Below are positions 1-13,850 of a DNA stretch of 64,000 nt, piece by piece. Both the position numbers and the translations under genes were made by a program. This DNA comes from Silene latifolia. Its lineage: Eukaryota; Streptophyta; Magnoliopsida; Caryophyllales; Caryophyllaceae. The first letter of the stretch is position 1. The number at the start of each line of letters is the position of its first letter. Under the pieces are notes generated by a model. It was not told the DNA's origin. It made no database searches and was given only the letters and a program-made list of their open reading frames with translations. The stretch spans positions 35,837,469 through 35,901,468 of the forward strand of contig NC_133538.1 of the NCBI RefSeq assembly GCF_048544455.1. Direction: 5' to 3'.

Positions 1-2626
1 ATTAGCTACGCATATTTAATCTAACTACAGCTACGAGTTTGATAATAACGATAAAAGGGTGCATAATTGAAGTAATTAAATGATAGAATTGCATAAATTA
101 AAACTAGGGCTATAGGAACTAACTACCAATTTCATACTAATGAAGGAATTAAAGTAAAATAAACTGAAATTAGGAAGAAGAATACTGAAATAAGAAAGGC
201 ACGAACTGAATTCGAATGCTAAAGATAACTTTATTGATAAAACTAAACTAATTGAAATCCGATGTAAAACTAAAATAATCTACCGTTCTTCTCTCATGCT
301 AGAGAGAACTCTCCCAAACTGATGAATGATGAGCACTGTAGAGGCTACTTCTTGTAGCCAGAAGCCGAGCAAGTGGGCCATTCTGTGGCCATTCTTGATC
401 AACTATTAGTTGATTAAGACTTTTCTAAGACATTTTATTGCTTTTGTTAGAATTTTTATTGTTTTGGTTTGCACGAGACTTCGCTTTAATAAGTTTGCTT
501 AGGATTTAAGGACTTTAGACTTTACATTTGGGTTTTGCGCAATTTTAGGCGCGTTATTATGTGTATCTGCAGGTTCATAGACCACATTAGCTCAATTTGT
601 TGAGTTAATTGGAAGAAATCAGAAACTTACAGCAGGTTTACTCAGTCGATCGACTGGCTGCTATGGTCGATCGACTAAGCCGCGATTCCAGGGGCTTCTG
701 TTCTTGTCACCCCCGGTCGAACGACTAGCTGCTATGGTCGATTGACCGCCTTCGCTGTTGTACCTATTCACAACCATTTCCCTGCTGTGTTTGGTCGATT
801 TGCGAATTTGAGGGGGTCTTTTCTCCACTATTATCCGATCCATTTCTGTTTTCTTCTATTTTTCTTATTTTGCACATAATTTTGCGTTTCGTAAATTGCT
901 TCTCGGAATTACGCGCGGTACTTTTGTTTCTTTTCAGGTACCTATGGTAGCACTGCTGGCTACTGAAACCTCCTAGCTCACGCTGGTTTGGGGAGGTTTC
1001 CTTTTGCCGCGCTTAACGTCTTGTGAGTTTTCGAGTCCTTTTCATGTTTTATTTAGTTATTATTTATCGCAAAAATCCCATTTCCCTTTTTATTTTCTTA
1101 TATGATTGTGCACAATGGGGACATTGTGTGATTTGGTTTGGGGAAGGGTTTTGCGCATTGCATTCACATGTTCTATTGCATTTCTGTTTCACGTTTATTG
1201 CACTTCAGTTTGTATTTGTTATTTCATTTCCTATATATATACAAAAATTGAAAAAAATTGAAAATTTTCAGAAATTCAAAAAATTGCACATTTATTTTAG
1301 CATATAGGTTGAGTCGGAACGGTAGTATTTCAATGATGACATTGCATTTTCATCGGTTTATGCCTAAGCTGTGCTCAATTGACATGTTATTAGTAGAATC
1401 ATATATGCATAGTCTACGAGTTTTCGTTAATTTATTCGCTGAACCTTGAGACTTAACTTAGATTTATGGCAAACTACTTATATTTCTAAGTCTTAAAGCT
1501 TATAACTGGTGTCACTCATGACCGGTTTATCTAGGAATGTGAGTAGTTACTCCTTGTAAGACATGTTAAATCAATATGCATAAATATGAACTTAATCTGC
1601 TTAATACCTGTATGCATTCGGGTTTGTGGTTAGTTGACACATGTGGAAGAGGTCACCCCTTTATCCATTTTGCCCATAAGCTCCACACTGCCAAAAATAG
1701 CCTTTTTGTCCCGTTAAATACATCCTACATTTAGCCTGCCCTTGTCAAGCTAGTAGTTTATGTTCTTGGGATTGTTATTTCGTTTTTGGTAGCTAATGCT
1801 CATTTTGAGATGATGTTGGGAAGATGAAAAGGACAAGAAAAAAGAAGAGAAAAAAAAAAAGAGGAAAAAGAACAAAAACAGAACAGTGTTCAACAAAAGA
1901 GCAAATCCAGGCGATCGACGGACTATATTGGTCGATCGACTGAAGCCCCAGAAAAGAAAATTTGAAAAAAATCACATGGTTAAAGTTTTAAGTAGATGGT
2001 GATTTTATTCCCATGTTTTGTTATTATCATTTGGGGAATTACAGTTACTATTGGAGATTGTGAGATTCGTGCTTACTATTAGAACCGCTTTATCGTTTAA
2101 TCTTGAGCAAGAAGTTGGAATGAATTATTAATTTGGTTCCCTTAGTTACTAGCTTGGCTTATAACTCTGTCTTTATCCAAATTTATCTTAGCTCCTTCCT
2201 ACCCATACCTCACATATCCAAATTGTGCCTCGGCATGTGTCATGGTCTTTTATGGTGGAATGCATATGTACGGTCGTAGAGATTATTTTCATATCAGACT
2301 GCAGGCATGTTCTTATAGGTCGTAGTTAGGTGAGAGTCATTACAAAATTACTTCTTTCTATATTTTCACCTGTGCTTATGTGTGATATGATCGACCCTTG
2401 AGAGTCCATGATGATAAGTCTCTATAGTTGATGGTTCAGCAGTTTTTTGACCACTACATAACTCGTTTGCATGATTCATATCGCTAATTGATTGTTAGTT
2501 GTTGCATTAAATTGGTTTAGGCTATTCGGTTTGCATTTCGCTCTGAGATTGAAATCGTTCCATTAGGTCTTAGGATCGAATCTAGTTCTTGCTTGGGGAC
2601 AAGCAAGGGTTTGGTTTGGGGAAGTT
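1..2626 (+). other. Non-coding 3' internal region of an Athila-type gypsy element
   Basis: No convincing coding frame is present; the short frames here are low-complexity or AT-rich. The stretch ends in a purine-rich tract (2612-2626, TGGTTTGGGGAAGTT) directly before an LTR start. Phrases such as GGTTTGGGGAGG (near 990) and GGGGACATTGTG (near 1118) are typical of the long non-coding tail between pol or env-like ORFs and the 3' LTR of Athila elements. It carries copies of the palindrome GTCGATCGAC at 645-654, 666-675 and about 1913-1941, with degenerate copies near 716-747. The left boundary of the element lies outside the window, and bases 1-450 could belong to something else. Confidence 0.55.
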
Positions 2627-4170
2627 TGATGCGTGATCTAAATATGATGTTTTACACCCACTTTTACACGCATTTCAGAGCTCATTTGTGTAGTTTAAGC
2701 TACTATTTCCCCTATTTCCGTCTACTTTTGTGTTTTTGTGTAATATTGCAGAAATGTGAAGAATCCAGCGGGTAATGAGCCAAATACGTCCCTGAGTACT
2801 TGGCATATTATTTGACATGAATTATTTACTCGGGAAGCAAACTTGGTGCGCGTAACGAGGCCTGAAAGACAAATGTACGATGCTTTTGGAGAAACTACCT
2901 GATGAAGCAGTCGATCGACTGACCGTTATGGTCGATCGACCAGAGCGCGATTCCTAAAATAGATCAGGAGCTACTGTTCAGCGAGGTTTTGTCGATCGAC
3001 TGGTCCATTTGGTCCATCGACCAAACCGTGATTCTGGCGTGAATTAAAAGGACGAGAATTCCAAAGCCCAATGTAATTAGGTTTTAGGAATAATTTACGT
3101 AAGACTAACTATATAACGTAACCTGATGTTTTCAGAGGATCGTCAAGGAATTTTAGGGAAAGAATTAGGGTTCAATATCAAGTTTAGCATTAGATCTGAT
3201 AATCATTCAATACAATCAGTTTTATTTGCTTTACTTTCGTTCGTGCTTTCAAATTCTTCCTGCTTTCATTCGGTAAATTACATTCCTTGATTTCAGTTTG
3301 TTATTATTCATTATTAGATTAGAATTGATTAGTTAGAATCCTTGAAGCCTTAATTCCTTGTTTTACGTGGTTTTCTTATTCATTTAATTTAGTTATGAAT
3401 CCTACTGTTTTCATCTCTAGTTTCGTTATTATTGTTAATTCCAGTATGAGTAGCTAAACCCTTTGTGCTAAGATGTAGGGGACCAATAGTGTAGACGGCG
3501 TAGAATAGGTTGACCTGAGTCGCGTCATGGTCGATCGACTGCCTTGCATGGTCGATCGACCGGCTCACGTGAGAATTGCTTCGACTTAATTAATTTAATT
3601 GCTATATTTGACGAATCGAGTGCACGCGACTAGTTGAATGCTTAGGAATTGACCGACCCGTTAAGATCGAAAGATAGGGGAGGGAAATAGACTACTTAAT
3701 TAAGACGACTAAATTAATAAGATCGAGAGATAAATTAATTTAGGCTTTTAAATCACTTTTCAGGGCGAGAGTCGGCACTAGTGATTTTTGGGACCCGTAG
3801 CTAGATCGAAAGATGCTACCTGTTAAGAATGGACCGAGAGGACTTCTTATTCTTCCCGTCTTACGTAATTTTCTCAGACTTACTTATCATACTGCCGTCA
3901 AAACTACAGTGAACCGACCATCTTAGCATCCTTTCAATATTTGATTTCATCCATTTTCTTTAATCACTCATTTATTTGTTTTAGTTTAATTTTAATTTTG
4001 ATTGCCTTAGTTATAGAACTGTTCAAATAAAACCCTCTCAAACTGTTACTTTAGACTAAAATTAGACAACTATTAATTGCATCGCCTCTCTGTGGTTCGA
4101 CCCTGACTGCCGCTATCTATAGTAGTAGTTTGGATTATAAATTTATCTTTGGTACTCTACGACGGTATCA
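2627..4170 (+). mobile_element. Athila-type 3' LTR
   Basis: This 1544-bp block begins TGATGCG directly after a polypurine tract and ends GGTATCA. Its last ~100 bp contain the phrase CTCTGTGGTTCGACCCTGAC, typical of the U5 end of Athila-type LTRs. It holds paired GTCGATCGAC motifs (about 2913-2942, 2991-3015 and 3531-3562) and several U5 copies of a GATCGAAAG/GACCGAGAG motif (about 3666-3840). A plausible TATA-like sequence lies near 3105-3113. Only 18 bp separate it from the next LTR. The partner 5' LTR is not in the window, so this could also be read as a solo LTR with captured flank, but the polypurine tract favours a 3' LTR. Confidence 0.75.
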
Positions 4171-4188
4171 GGTTCCACATAATCCGTT

Positions 4189-5539
4189 TGATACGGTCGT
4201 TTCTGTACCAAAAATAAATACCTAGATTACTACCAACAGAAGTCAGCGGTAAGTAGGGTCGATCTCCACAGGGAGGCGGTTTACTATCTACTTGTCTATT
4301 CTATCTGTCTAATGTCACAATTGGGGGTTTGAAATGTTTTGACTAGACTAAAGAGATTAAGGCAAGAGGGAAAAGAATAAGAGAAAATAATGAAGAAATG
4401 CAAGGGTAAAGCAGATAAAAGAGAGAAATATGCTAGGAATCGGTCTACCGTGGCAGCTACACTATCTGGTCAAATGAGTCGATTAAATTATTGATAAGAA
4501 GAGCGAGGTCGTCACCTTTCGGTCTCTAATCGCCTTAGGGTCTCCCTAACTTAGCTTTCGCCCTAATTAGGTATCACCTATTGTAATTAAGCAAGCTTTC
4601 CCTTCCAATCTTTCGATCCAGGTCGGGGGTAACTAAATAAACCGGTCTCCTGCATGCATTCATTCAACCTAATCACAATTATATTGCTTAATACAATTCT
4701 TATCGCAAAACTAATCTAATCATGTCAATCCTAACATATTGCTACCACGGCTTCCCTAGTCCTAACATATTAAGGGAATTAGGTAAACATAATTAAATAA
4801 AGAACATAAATAATAAAGAGAGGAAGAGAAATAAACATTAAATTAAAGAGGAAAAGGGAGAGAAATGTTACTGAAATAAATCCGGAATAGAGGAACAAAG
4901 TAGGAGCAGTAAAAGTAACGTCAATGGTGTCGGAGAGAAAAGGAGAGAGAGTACAACTGACGTCCTACCTTCCTATTTATAAGAAAATAGGAATTATTTA
5001 ACCTAATGACGGAAATAAACTAAAAAGCCCAAGCCCGTAAGATAAATCACTCGATCGAGTGGTTTTAAACTACTCGATCGAGCAAACTAAGGCTCAGACC
5101 GTTCGATCGACCAAAAGAAGCACTCGATCGACTAAACTCATATATGAAACAGTTCGATCGACCAACTAAAGTACTCGATCGACTGATTATTTGACCTAAA
5201 ACCACTCGATCGACCAATTAAGTACTCGATCGAGTGAATCTTGACTTCAGCAGCTCATTAATCTCGTTAGTTTGACTTTGACTTGTCCTTTTAGCTCCCG
5301 AAACAGCTTCACGCATCCCAAGACACCAATAATTCCGCTCCAAATTCATTCTTCCTCCAAAATGTATGCAAAACGGACGATAAATGGCTTGATTTCACTA
5401 CTTTCTGGTTCATTCCTGCAAATAAGACAAAATAACCCAAAGTAGCATATTCGGGGCATTTCGTAGCATAAACTACGATAAAAGCATAGAAATACGTGCA
5501 TAAAATAGGCTAAAAAAACTACATAAAATGAACGTATCA
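4189..5539 (-). mobile_element. Solo LTR, Athila-type, inverted, TSD CCGTT
   Basis: The 1351-bp block starts TGATACGG and ends CGTATCA, and is flanked by a perfect 5-bp target duplication CCGTT (4184-4188 and 5540-5544). Read on the minus strand it ends with the Athila-like phrase CTGTGGAGATCGACCC. A minus-strand TATA box (complement of 4972-4982) supports this orientation. Eight TCGATCGA-centred palindromes lie between 5047 and 5240. No internal sequence remains, so this is a product of LTR-LTR recombination. Removing it joins the 3' LTR flank to a CACTA subterminal region. Confidence 0.9.
4972..4982 (-). promoter_or_regulatory. TATA box of solo LTR
   Basis: The complement reads TTATAAATAGG, a strong plant TATA box, placed as expected for the U3/R boundary when the LTR is read on the minus strand. 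Confidence 0.6.
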
Positions 5540-6132
5540 CCGTTGTATAACAATTAAGAAGATGGTTTTTTTTTGGCGGGAAAAACTGGACACAATGAAA
5601 GATAAAAGACAACGGTTACACACCAACCGTTGTATTATAATGAAAACAATTACGGGTTTTTATTCAACCGTTGTCATATTGTAAAATAAAGAAGGCGGTT
5701 TGCCTTCACCCGTCTTTATTATTTTCAATTAAATCAGTCCTCAACCAACACACATGCAAACCTTCTCCTCTCTCACTTAAAACCCTCGAACACTGAGTTT
5801 CCCTAGAACCACTAGTCTTCTCCGTCGTCGTCGCTGTCGCCATCCCCATTGCCGCTGCTGTCCCCTCCTTCATCGCCAGACCGGGCCTGGCTTTTCCTCT
5901 TTGAAGAAGTAATAAACCCTACTCCTTCGTCTCATTAACTTAATGTCTTTATTTTATTTTTTAGTTGTGATATTATCCCATAATTATCTTAGGTTTATTG
6001 TGTGTTAAAAAACACCTATTATTTTAAGTATATTGTGTGTTAAACAACACCTATATTTTTAGGTATACTATGTGATTATTTTAAGTATAGTTGGATTGGT
6101 TTTTGTGTAAGATAGTATGTACTTCTCGGTTT

Positions 6133-6700
6133 GCTGCATATCAATCAGTTAAGTGAAGACATGAAGGAAAAGCTATGGGGGAGAATAAAGGTATGTATAT
6201 GCAATAATAAATGCTTTATATGAAATTATCTTAGTATTCGATATGTGCTATTAGCCGAAACTAACAAAATATACTAACCATATATGCAGTTAGCTTACAC
6301 TGTCCCCCAATAATATGATGGTTACCTACAAAAAAAAGATAGGGGAATCCTTCAAAGCATGGAAGTTAAAGGATTCTCGGAACCACTTGTTCAACAATAA
6401 GACCTGGGAGATGAACAAGAAACCACCAACGAAAAAGTATCGGTATGTCAGCTAGGAAGATTGGGATAACTTTATCGCTTATAAGCAATCTGACAAGTTT
6501 AAGGTAATTTATGTGTGACTCATTGTGATCACTTTATTAGTAATCACTTAATAAGTAAAGAAATATGCTTACGTTACTCGATACAATTCATTTTATGAAG
6601 ACTGTGAGTAAGCAGAACTTAGAGAACATTTCAAAGAAAGAGAGCGTCTCTCATGGCTCCAGAGGTGGTTATAGATTGATTAAGAAGAAGCTTTTAAGTA
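6133..6700 (+). pseudogene. CACTA Transposase_24-like protein, N-terminal exons
   Basis: Several small exons can be followed. One ends at 6190 before GTATGT; the next runs from 6290 (after ATATGCAG) to 6503 (before GTAATT) and reads like the WDNFIAYKQSDKF segment of plant Ptta/En/Spm transposases. A third (about 6600-6700) contains SHGSRGGYRLIKKK, matching the glycine-rich GG-Y motif of the family. An in-frame TAG follows KKYRYVS in the second exon. The LINE insertion begins right after this block and the frame resumes near 9838. A CT-rich leader (5720-5930) may be its 5' UTR. The product would be the DNA-binding or transposition protein of the CACTA element; this copy cannot make it. Confidence 0.6.
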
Positions 6701-6822
6701 TTTTTTTTTTTTTTGAGAAAGGTAAGTATATATATATCATCATCATCATAAAGAGTTACATCTCTCCATATAGGATGTACATAAAAAAAATGAATCAGCC
6801 AAAAAGAACTAAGCTACAAAAA

Positions 6823-7248
6823 TTACATGTTTTGGAACCATGCTTGATCTCTAGGGAGGAGAGGAGCATTGTTAAGACCCAAAACTCTAGCTTTGATATC
6901 ATGAAGAACTTGTAGCACAAGTACTTCAGGCCTCCTCACTACTGCATTCATCCTAGCTTCATTTCGAATTCTCCATAGCCAATAAATAAGAGACACATGA
7001 CACGCGCCAATAAACCTCTTCTGCAGTTTAGTGAGTCTTCTTATAGTAGAAAACCAGTGAACAAGATTCTGCACTCTGAAATAAATGTGCAGCCTGCAGT
7101 GAAGAAATTTAAAACATTCTATTGCATAGGCACACTCATAAACCAGATGAGAGTGAGTCTCAGGTGCTTGGCAACAAGTAGGACAAACTGGATCAATAAA
7201 CAAACCCATCCTGATCAGTCTATCTCTTATGGGCAGACGCTTATGCAT
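6823..7248 (-). pseudogene. LINE C-terminal zinc-binding (zf-RVT) domain
   Basis: The 141-codon frame contains CPTCCQAPETHSHLVYEC, the Cys/His pattern of the zf-RVT domain at the C-terminus of plant L1 ORF2 proteins. It begins PIRDRLIRMG as the family does. The reading frame ends at 6823, close to the 3' UTR and poly(A). It is separated from the RT frame by a frameshift at about 7249. Confidence 0.8.
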
Positions 7249-8586
7249 TTATTCCCAACAGATAAATGAAGACTTTGGCAAATTAAGATGATTCCAGCAG
7301 ACATAACTCCAATCTATCTTAGGTTGCTGACCCCTAAGCCAATCATATCCAGCTTTAACCGAATACTCTTTAGAAGAATTTAACCAGTTGTTGCTAACAT
7401 AGGCTTGCTTGAAAATAGACATAATGAGGACAATCTTCTTCCAAGACCAACTACAATCAGAAGGAGCCATGTAGTCCGTCCAGGATGTACCTTTCATATA
7501 AACATGATTCACCCACCGTACCCAAAGATGATCCTTTTTGTTAGCAAGCCACCAAACATATTTGCCCAACAATGCCTTATTCCAATTTTTTGCATCTTTA
7601 ACACAAAGCCCACATTCTTCCTTAGGCATGCAATAGGTATCCTAATTAATGTTGGGAGGATTCTTATAATTAGATGAAGCACCCCATAAGAAATTTCTGT
7701 AAATAGAATTAATTCTATTCATGATGCCACTAGGGATCAAAAAAATAGTAGCCCAAAATCAATGGAGAGAGGTCACCAAAACCAATCTACCAGCATATGA
7801 CAGATGCTTTGCTCCCCACCCCCTAATCCTAGCAACAATCCTATCAATGATCTTCATCCCCTTATTCTTTGTCAATTTTTTTTGAAGAGATAGGGATACC
7901 CAAATACCTAAAAGGGAGAGTACCCCTATGAAACCCAGAAACTTGTAAAATTGCATCCACTGTATCAGTCTTACCCCCATTGAAGTAGATCTCAGACTTA
8001 TTCTTGTTCAAACATAAACCAGATGCAGCTGAAAAGGTGGCAAAGGCTCTAAGCATCCACATAATAGAAGAATCAGTCCCTTTACAGAATAAGAGCAAAT
8101 CATCTGCAAAGAGGAGGTGATTCAACCGTGTAGAGCCACACAAAGGATGAAATCTGAAGTCCTCCTGATGAAAAAGAATGGCAAGAATCCTGGACAAATA
8201 TTCCATACAAAGAGTAAAAAGGGGGGGAGAGAGTGGATCCCCTTGCCTTAATCCTCTTTTCCCTTTAAAGAAACCAAAATTATTGCCATTGACTGAAAGA
8301 GAATAAGTAGGACTGGTCACACGTGCCATCACCAGATTAATAAAGTGTCTAAGGAACTTGAGAGCATACAACATTTGATGTAAAAATTCCCATTCCACAG
8401 AATCATAAGCTTTTTTAGGTCTATTTTAATTAAGCACCTTGGTGATGCAGCTTTCCTATTATAGAGTCTTGCCAAATCTTGACAAATAAGAACATTTTCT
8501 ACAATATTTCTACCCTTAACAAACCCTCCCTGATTCTCACTAACTATGTCCATCAGGTCCTGGAAATTTAGAGGACCCAATATCAA
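7249..8586 (-). pseudogene. LINE reverse transcriptase, broken
   Basis: Three overlapping frames carry the RT in order. NQGGFVKGRNIVENV and CLIKIDLKK (8586-8329) hold the first palm aspartate region, GLRQGDPLSPPLFTLCMEYL (8398-7862) follows, and the catalytic box LNHLLFADDLLLFCKG shows the FADD signature. The part beyond (7629-7249) holds the connection region with WNKALLGKYVWWL, a conserved plant LINE segment. At least two frameshifts and a junction stop separate the pieces. The enzyme would copy LINE RNA at a nicked target; this copy is inactive. Confidence 0.85.
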
Positions 8587-9725
8587 ATAAGCATTCTTTA
8601 ATTTTAGTGTCAGTCACAGCAGCAAGCAACAGAGAGTGGTGTTCCTCATTAAGTAGCTTCCCTTTCCTAACAGTAGGGACATGGACAGGCTTAGTAGGCA
8701 TGGAAGATCCAAGGAGGCTTTTATAATAGTCCAAAAAAGCCTCCTCAATCTCAGAGCAAATGGAATACAGACAACCATCTAAGCCATGAATGCTCATAAC
8801 TCTATTATGAACTTGCCTAGCTCTGATCTGAGAATGAAAAAACTTGGAATTTTTATCACCATGAGACAACCAGTCAGCCTTAGCTTTCTGAGATAAGAAG
8901 CTATGGTGCATTTTACACAGTTGCCTAAAAGACTCAGCTGCATCAGTCTCAGCTGCAAGAAGACCCAAATCAGTGGGATTAGCATGCATAGCCAGTTGAA
9001 GCTCCTCCAAGAGAGCCTTAGCAACAGCTACAGTTTTTCCAATATCAGAAAAGCCATTTCTATTAAGCATTCTCAGGGGCTTCTTAAGATTTTTCAATTT
9101 AGTCACCAATTTAAACATAGGAGTCCCATTTATCTGACAGTTCCAAGACTGATGCACAATATTCTTGAACTCAGGGTCCATGCTCCAAATATTATAGTAC
9201 TTAAAATGACCCTTTCTTTTCTCCCCACTGATACTCCTATAACAGACAATAGGAGTATGATCAAATAACACCTCAGAGAGGAAATGTGCATAAGAATTAG
9301 GGTATAAATCCATCCACTCAACATTCACCAAAAATTTATTAATCCTAGAGAATCCCCTTGTATCAAGAGTTTGCTTGTTATTCCAAGTGAAGAAAGCACC
9401 CTGTCCCTTAATCTCAATGAAGCCATAATAATGAACACAGTCTCTAAAATCAGAAACATCAGCCCATAGAACATCATTGCCAATTTTCTCATTAAAATTT
9501 AACACATTATTGAAGTCCCCACAGACTCCCCAAGGACCATGATATTGATTTTTCATAGTCCTCAGATGAGTCCAGAGATCCTGCCTCTCCACATCATCAT
9601 TAAAGCCATAAACAATAGACAGCAAAAAATTATCTCCTGTAGCTAGTTCAGTCACCTGTAATAACTTGAGCATTTATATGAAGAAGGGTATCGTCAAAAA
9701 CTTGAGGATCCCAGATAGTCCAAAT
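8540..9725 (-). pseudogene. LINE endonuclease C-part and start of RT
   Basis: The longest frame (377 codons from 9673) starts inside the apurinic-type endonuclease. GVCGDFNNVLN gives the catalytic GDFN motif and FDHTPIV stands where the SDH motif normally lies. The linker includes KADWLSHGDKNSKFFHS, typical of plant L1 elements, and the frame ends at SSKFPGPDGHS, the first RT motif. Upstream codons in another frame (about 9674-9720, GRIWTIWDPQ) belong to the same domain, so a frameshift lies near 9675. The natural start and ORF1 (gag-like) are missing. Confidence 0.8.
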
Positions 9726-9790
9726 TCTACCTCTATGATGATGGCTTGTAAGTAATTAATTCTTATATTATTAGGTGTTTTATACCGATG

Positions 9791-9791
<1 letters not shown>

Positions 9792-9825
<34 letters not shown>
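9792..9825. repeat. (TA)n microsatellite
   Basis: An uninterrupted TA dinucleotide run in an intron of the CACTA pseudogene, just beyond the LINE 5' junction. Confidence 0.9.
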
Positions 9826-9828
<3 letters not shown>

Positions 9829-9837
9829 ATCATACAT

Positions 9838-11100
<1,263 letters not shown>

Positions 11101-11403
11101 GACATCTCCTGGGTAGTTATGCTAAAGCTAATACATTTTATATATGAACGCCTTTAAATTTATTAGGATAACCTTATCTAACATATAGTAAGTATTTTAG
11201 TATTTACATTTGCACGAGTTACACGAAGCCATTATGGCTGAAATTAGGACTACTACGTCAACACCCAAAGTCACTAATTCGACTGCCTCTCCACCCAAAA
11301 GTCAAGAGGTAGTAATAATTTGAAAAATAGATTGGTGAGTTTTTTTTTTTTTTGTTATTTAAATTATATATGATGTCTTGTGTAATGTATATATATTTGT
11401 TTT

Positions 11404-12780
11404 CTAAATTGTAGACCGAACTTAAAACACACGACTTATATTATAAGCCATCTAATTTTGCTGGACACAAGCCTGCTGCTCCTCTTAAAGCTAAATATCA
11501 GAGCGATGATTATAAGGTAAAATTGAAAACTCCAACGCTCGGAGCTTTGCACCAGCTGGCTGAAAGGAAGGCAGCTAACGAGGATGTACTCATTATTCAG
11601 ATCGAAGAGGATGTTGTGGGCGAAGGTACAGTTCTTATCATGGATGGGGAAGCACTGTGCCAGTTTCTCGACCTTGACGAGTTAGATGCTATGCACATTT
11701 TAATTTGGATGAAGTAAGTTCATTAATAAAACTTGTCATTTGGTTTTACGAATAGTGATATTTATTTAAATCATAAATGAAAATAACATTCTTCGTTCCA
11801 TTTGATGTAATAGGTACCTGTTTACACACATCGCTGAGGAGAACTACATCTCTCATGACTACGGATTCTTGAAACCTGATGTGTTCTCTCTAAAGGTGAA
11901 TGGAGATACATACGAAGATCACATCGATAAAATTGCTCAACGGTTGACGACGCCCAAAAGCCTATGGCTTGCCCCATACAAAGAGAATCGGTATGTATAG
12001 TACTTTATTATAATGAATCACGATTCTATTTATTTATTAACACACTAACATGCATGTATATGAACTAGCAGTTCAATTTTCAATATTTTATAGCAACCAT
12101 TGGCCGCTAGTGGCAATCAATGTGGGAAAAAGCATAGTGTACTAGATTGACTCTTGCGGACAGGGTCCCTCTGAGAAATTTGTATAGTTTATAACTAAGT
12201 AAGTTTACAACCTTATATTATAATATCATTTGTTATTTTATGACCTTTGAAGACTAGGCTCCTTTTAATGTCCCATCAATATTACTGAGCCAAATGCTGA
12301 TTACAATTTCCTGTATATATTTATGAATTAGTATGTTTCGAGCAATTGGAGTATTAAGTCCAACTATTCTCCGCATAAGAGTAAGTGTATTCTTAATAAT
12401 TACTCCTATCATTTAATTTATGTTTATGCGAGAGGTTGATCTAATTTAGCTTATTTATATGTGATTTATATAATAGTCTCCTCTACAACCAGACGACAAA
12501 CAATGCGCCTTTTACTGTTGTCGATCCATGTGGGAGATTATCACCCGAGAATATACCAGCATAGTCATCGGTTAAGGTGTTTTAATTAATAATTCAAACA
12601 TAACTTGGGTTTAATTCTGTGTAATATTCTACTTATTCTATCTATTTTGATTAAGTACATTTTGATTTGTAGTTCCCACTTTCAATCAACAACAAAGACC
12701 CAACCTATTCGAAGGAAGACATCGCCGAAATGAGAAATAAGTGGGCCACTTGTTTTCTTTCATTAACGGATGGTCAATAG
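11404..12780 (+). pseudogene. Ulp1-like (C48) protease domain of the CACTA element
   Basis: Exons are recognisable by splice junctions and by C48 signatures. 11404-11713 is a leader ending DELDAMHILIWMK. 11813-11990 holds EENYISHDYGFL. 12094-12195 holds HWPLVAINV and IDSCGQ, which carry the catalytic His and Asp. 12486-12575 holds QPDDKQCAFYCCRSM, with the oxyanion Gln and catalytic Cys (codon 12504-12506). The last exon ends at the TAG at 12778-12780 after EMRNKWATCF. A TAG stop (12143-12145) between the His and Asp motifs kills it. Ulp1-like domains of unknown role occur in many plant CACTA and MULE elements. No peptidase activity can be inferred. Confidence 0.65.
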
Positions 12781-13850
12781 TCCGCTCATTATGTATATCT
12801 GTATATAGAACCATGTGTATTTAGTTTTGGTCACCCTGTTTATAATATTTTGATGCAGGGTTGAATAGATCAATCTGTGTAATATTCTGATGTTGCAGGA
12901 TTGAATTTTTGCAATCTTGTAATTTCTTTGAAATGCTATTTTGCGGAAGCATTTCAATGAACCTCTCATCGCAAAAATTAGCATTTCAAAGATTCTTGAA
13001 CCTACTCAAACAATTTTTTTAAAAAAATATTTATAAATTCAATTATGGTTAAAAATAAAACTGTGGTCAATAAATATATTGACAACGGTCGCATTTAAAT
13101 AGAAACCCGTTGACATATTCATCCATAACGCTACGGAAAAAAAATATAATATAACGAAATAAAACCGTTGTCGAATTCATGACATTTAAAACGGTTTAAT
13201 AAGCAAAAACCGTTGTCATATTTAATATTTTACAACGGTTTTGTTTCAGTAAAACCGTTGCCAGAGGTTTCCGTAGAGCATTCCAACTAATACTACCATG
13301 GTTTCAATATTATAGACAACGGTTTTTGAATCGTTCTTAATATTGTATTACAGTTATTTGAACCTTGGCCTTTTTTTATTGAATGAATATTGAATATCAT
13401 ATTAAATTTAATTTTAATTAAGTAAAAATAGGAATTCTCTCTTTTTCTGACAGAATAAAATGTAAATAAAAAAATAGTCGAAGTACCTTTCTTACCTTAA
13501 CCCGCGAAAATGAAAAGATATACTCTAAAATTTCCGACGGCGGTGAGGGAGTAGATCCGGTTCCTTGAACAGTTCTTTTTTCACAAAAGTAATAGTTAAT
13601 CGTTGAGTCTAATAAGTTAAAATTAATAAATATAAATAATTGAATTTAATTTAACCTAAGTTCATTTATGAACCGCTAAAGGATTTATTTTTCGAAACCC
13701 TATCGCTAAACTAAGGTCCGTGCGGTTCCACCTTTTTAACAACCGTGGTCACAAAATAACAACGGTCGATGTAATAACGGTTTCGTATTTTGTATTACAA
13801 CGGTATATCATCTTATCTAACCGTTGTTCATCCTATTATTTGGCGTACTG
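12781..13850 (+). repeat. CACTA 3' subterminal repeat region
   Basis: Non-coding AT-rich DNA with about ten copies of ACAACGG/CCGTTGT in both orientations (for example near 13081, 13167, 13210, 13232, 13250, 13316, 13760 and 13798). These mirror the copies at 5540-5700. In CACTA elements such repeats bind the TNPA-type protein. The terminal inverted repeat itself was not found. Confidence 0.6.

Larger units (their letters stand above)
6701..9743 (-). mobile_element. 5'-truncated L1-type LINE
   Basis: A non-LTR retrotransposon on the minus strand. Its 3' end is the T15 tract at about 6701-6715 (poly(A) on the minus strand) and its 5' end lies near 9725-9743, inside the endonuclease domain. 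A near-perfect 11-bp target duplication is visible: GCTTTTAAGTA (6690-6700) and GCTTGTAAGTA (9744-9754). It inserted in a CACTA exon. Frames are broken in several places, so it is a dead copy. Confidence 0.85.
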
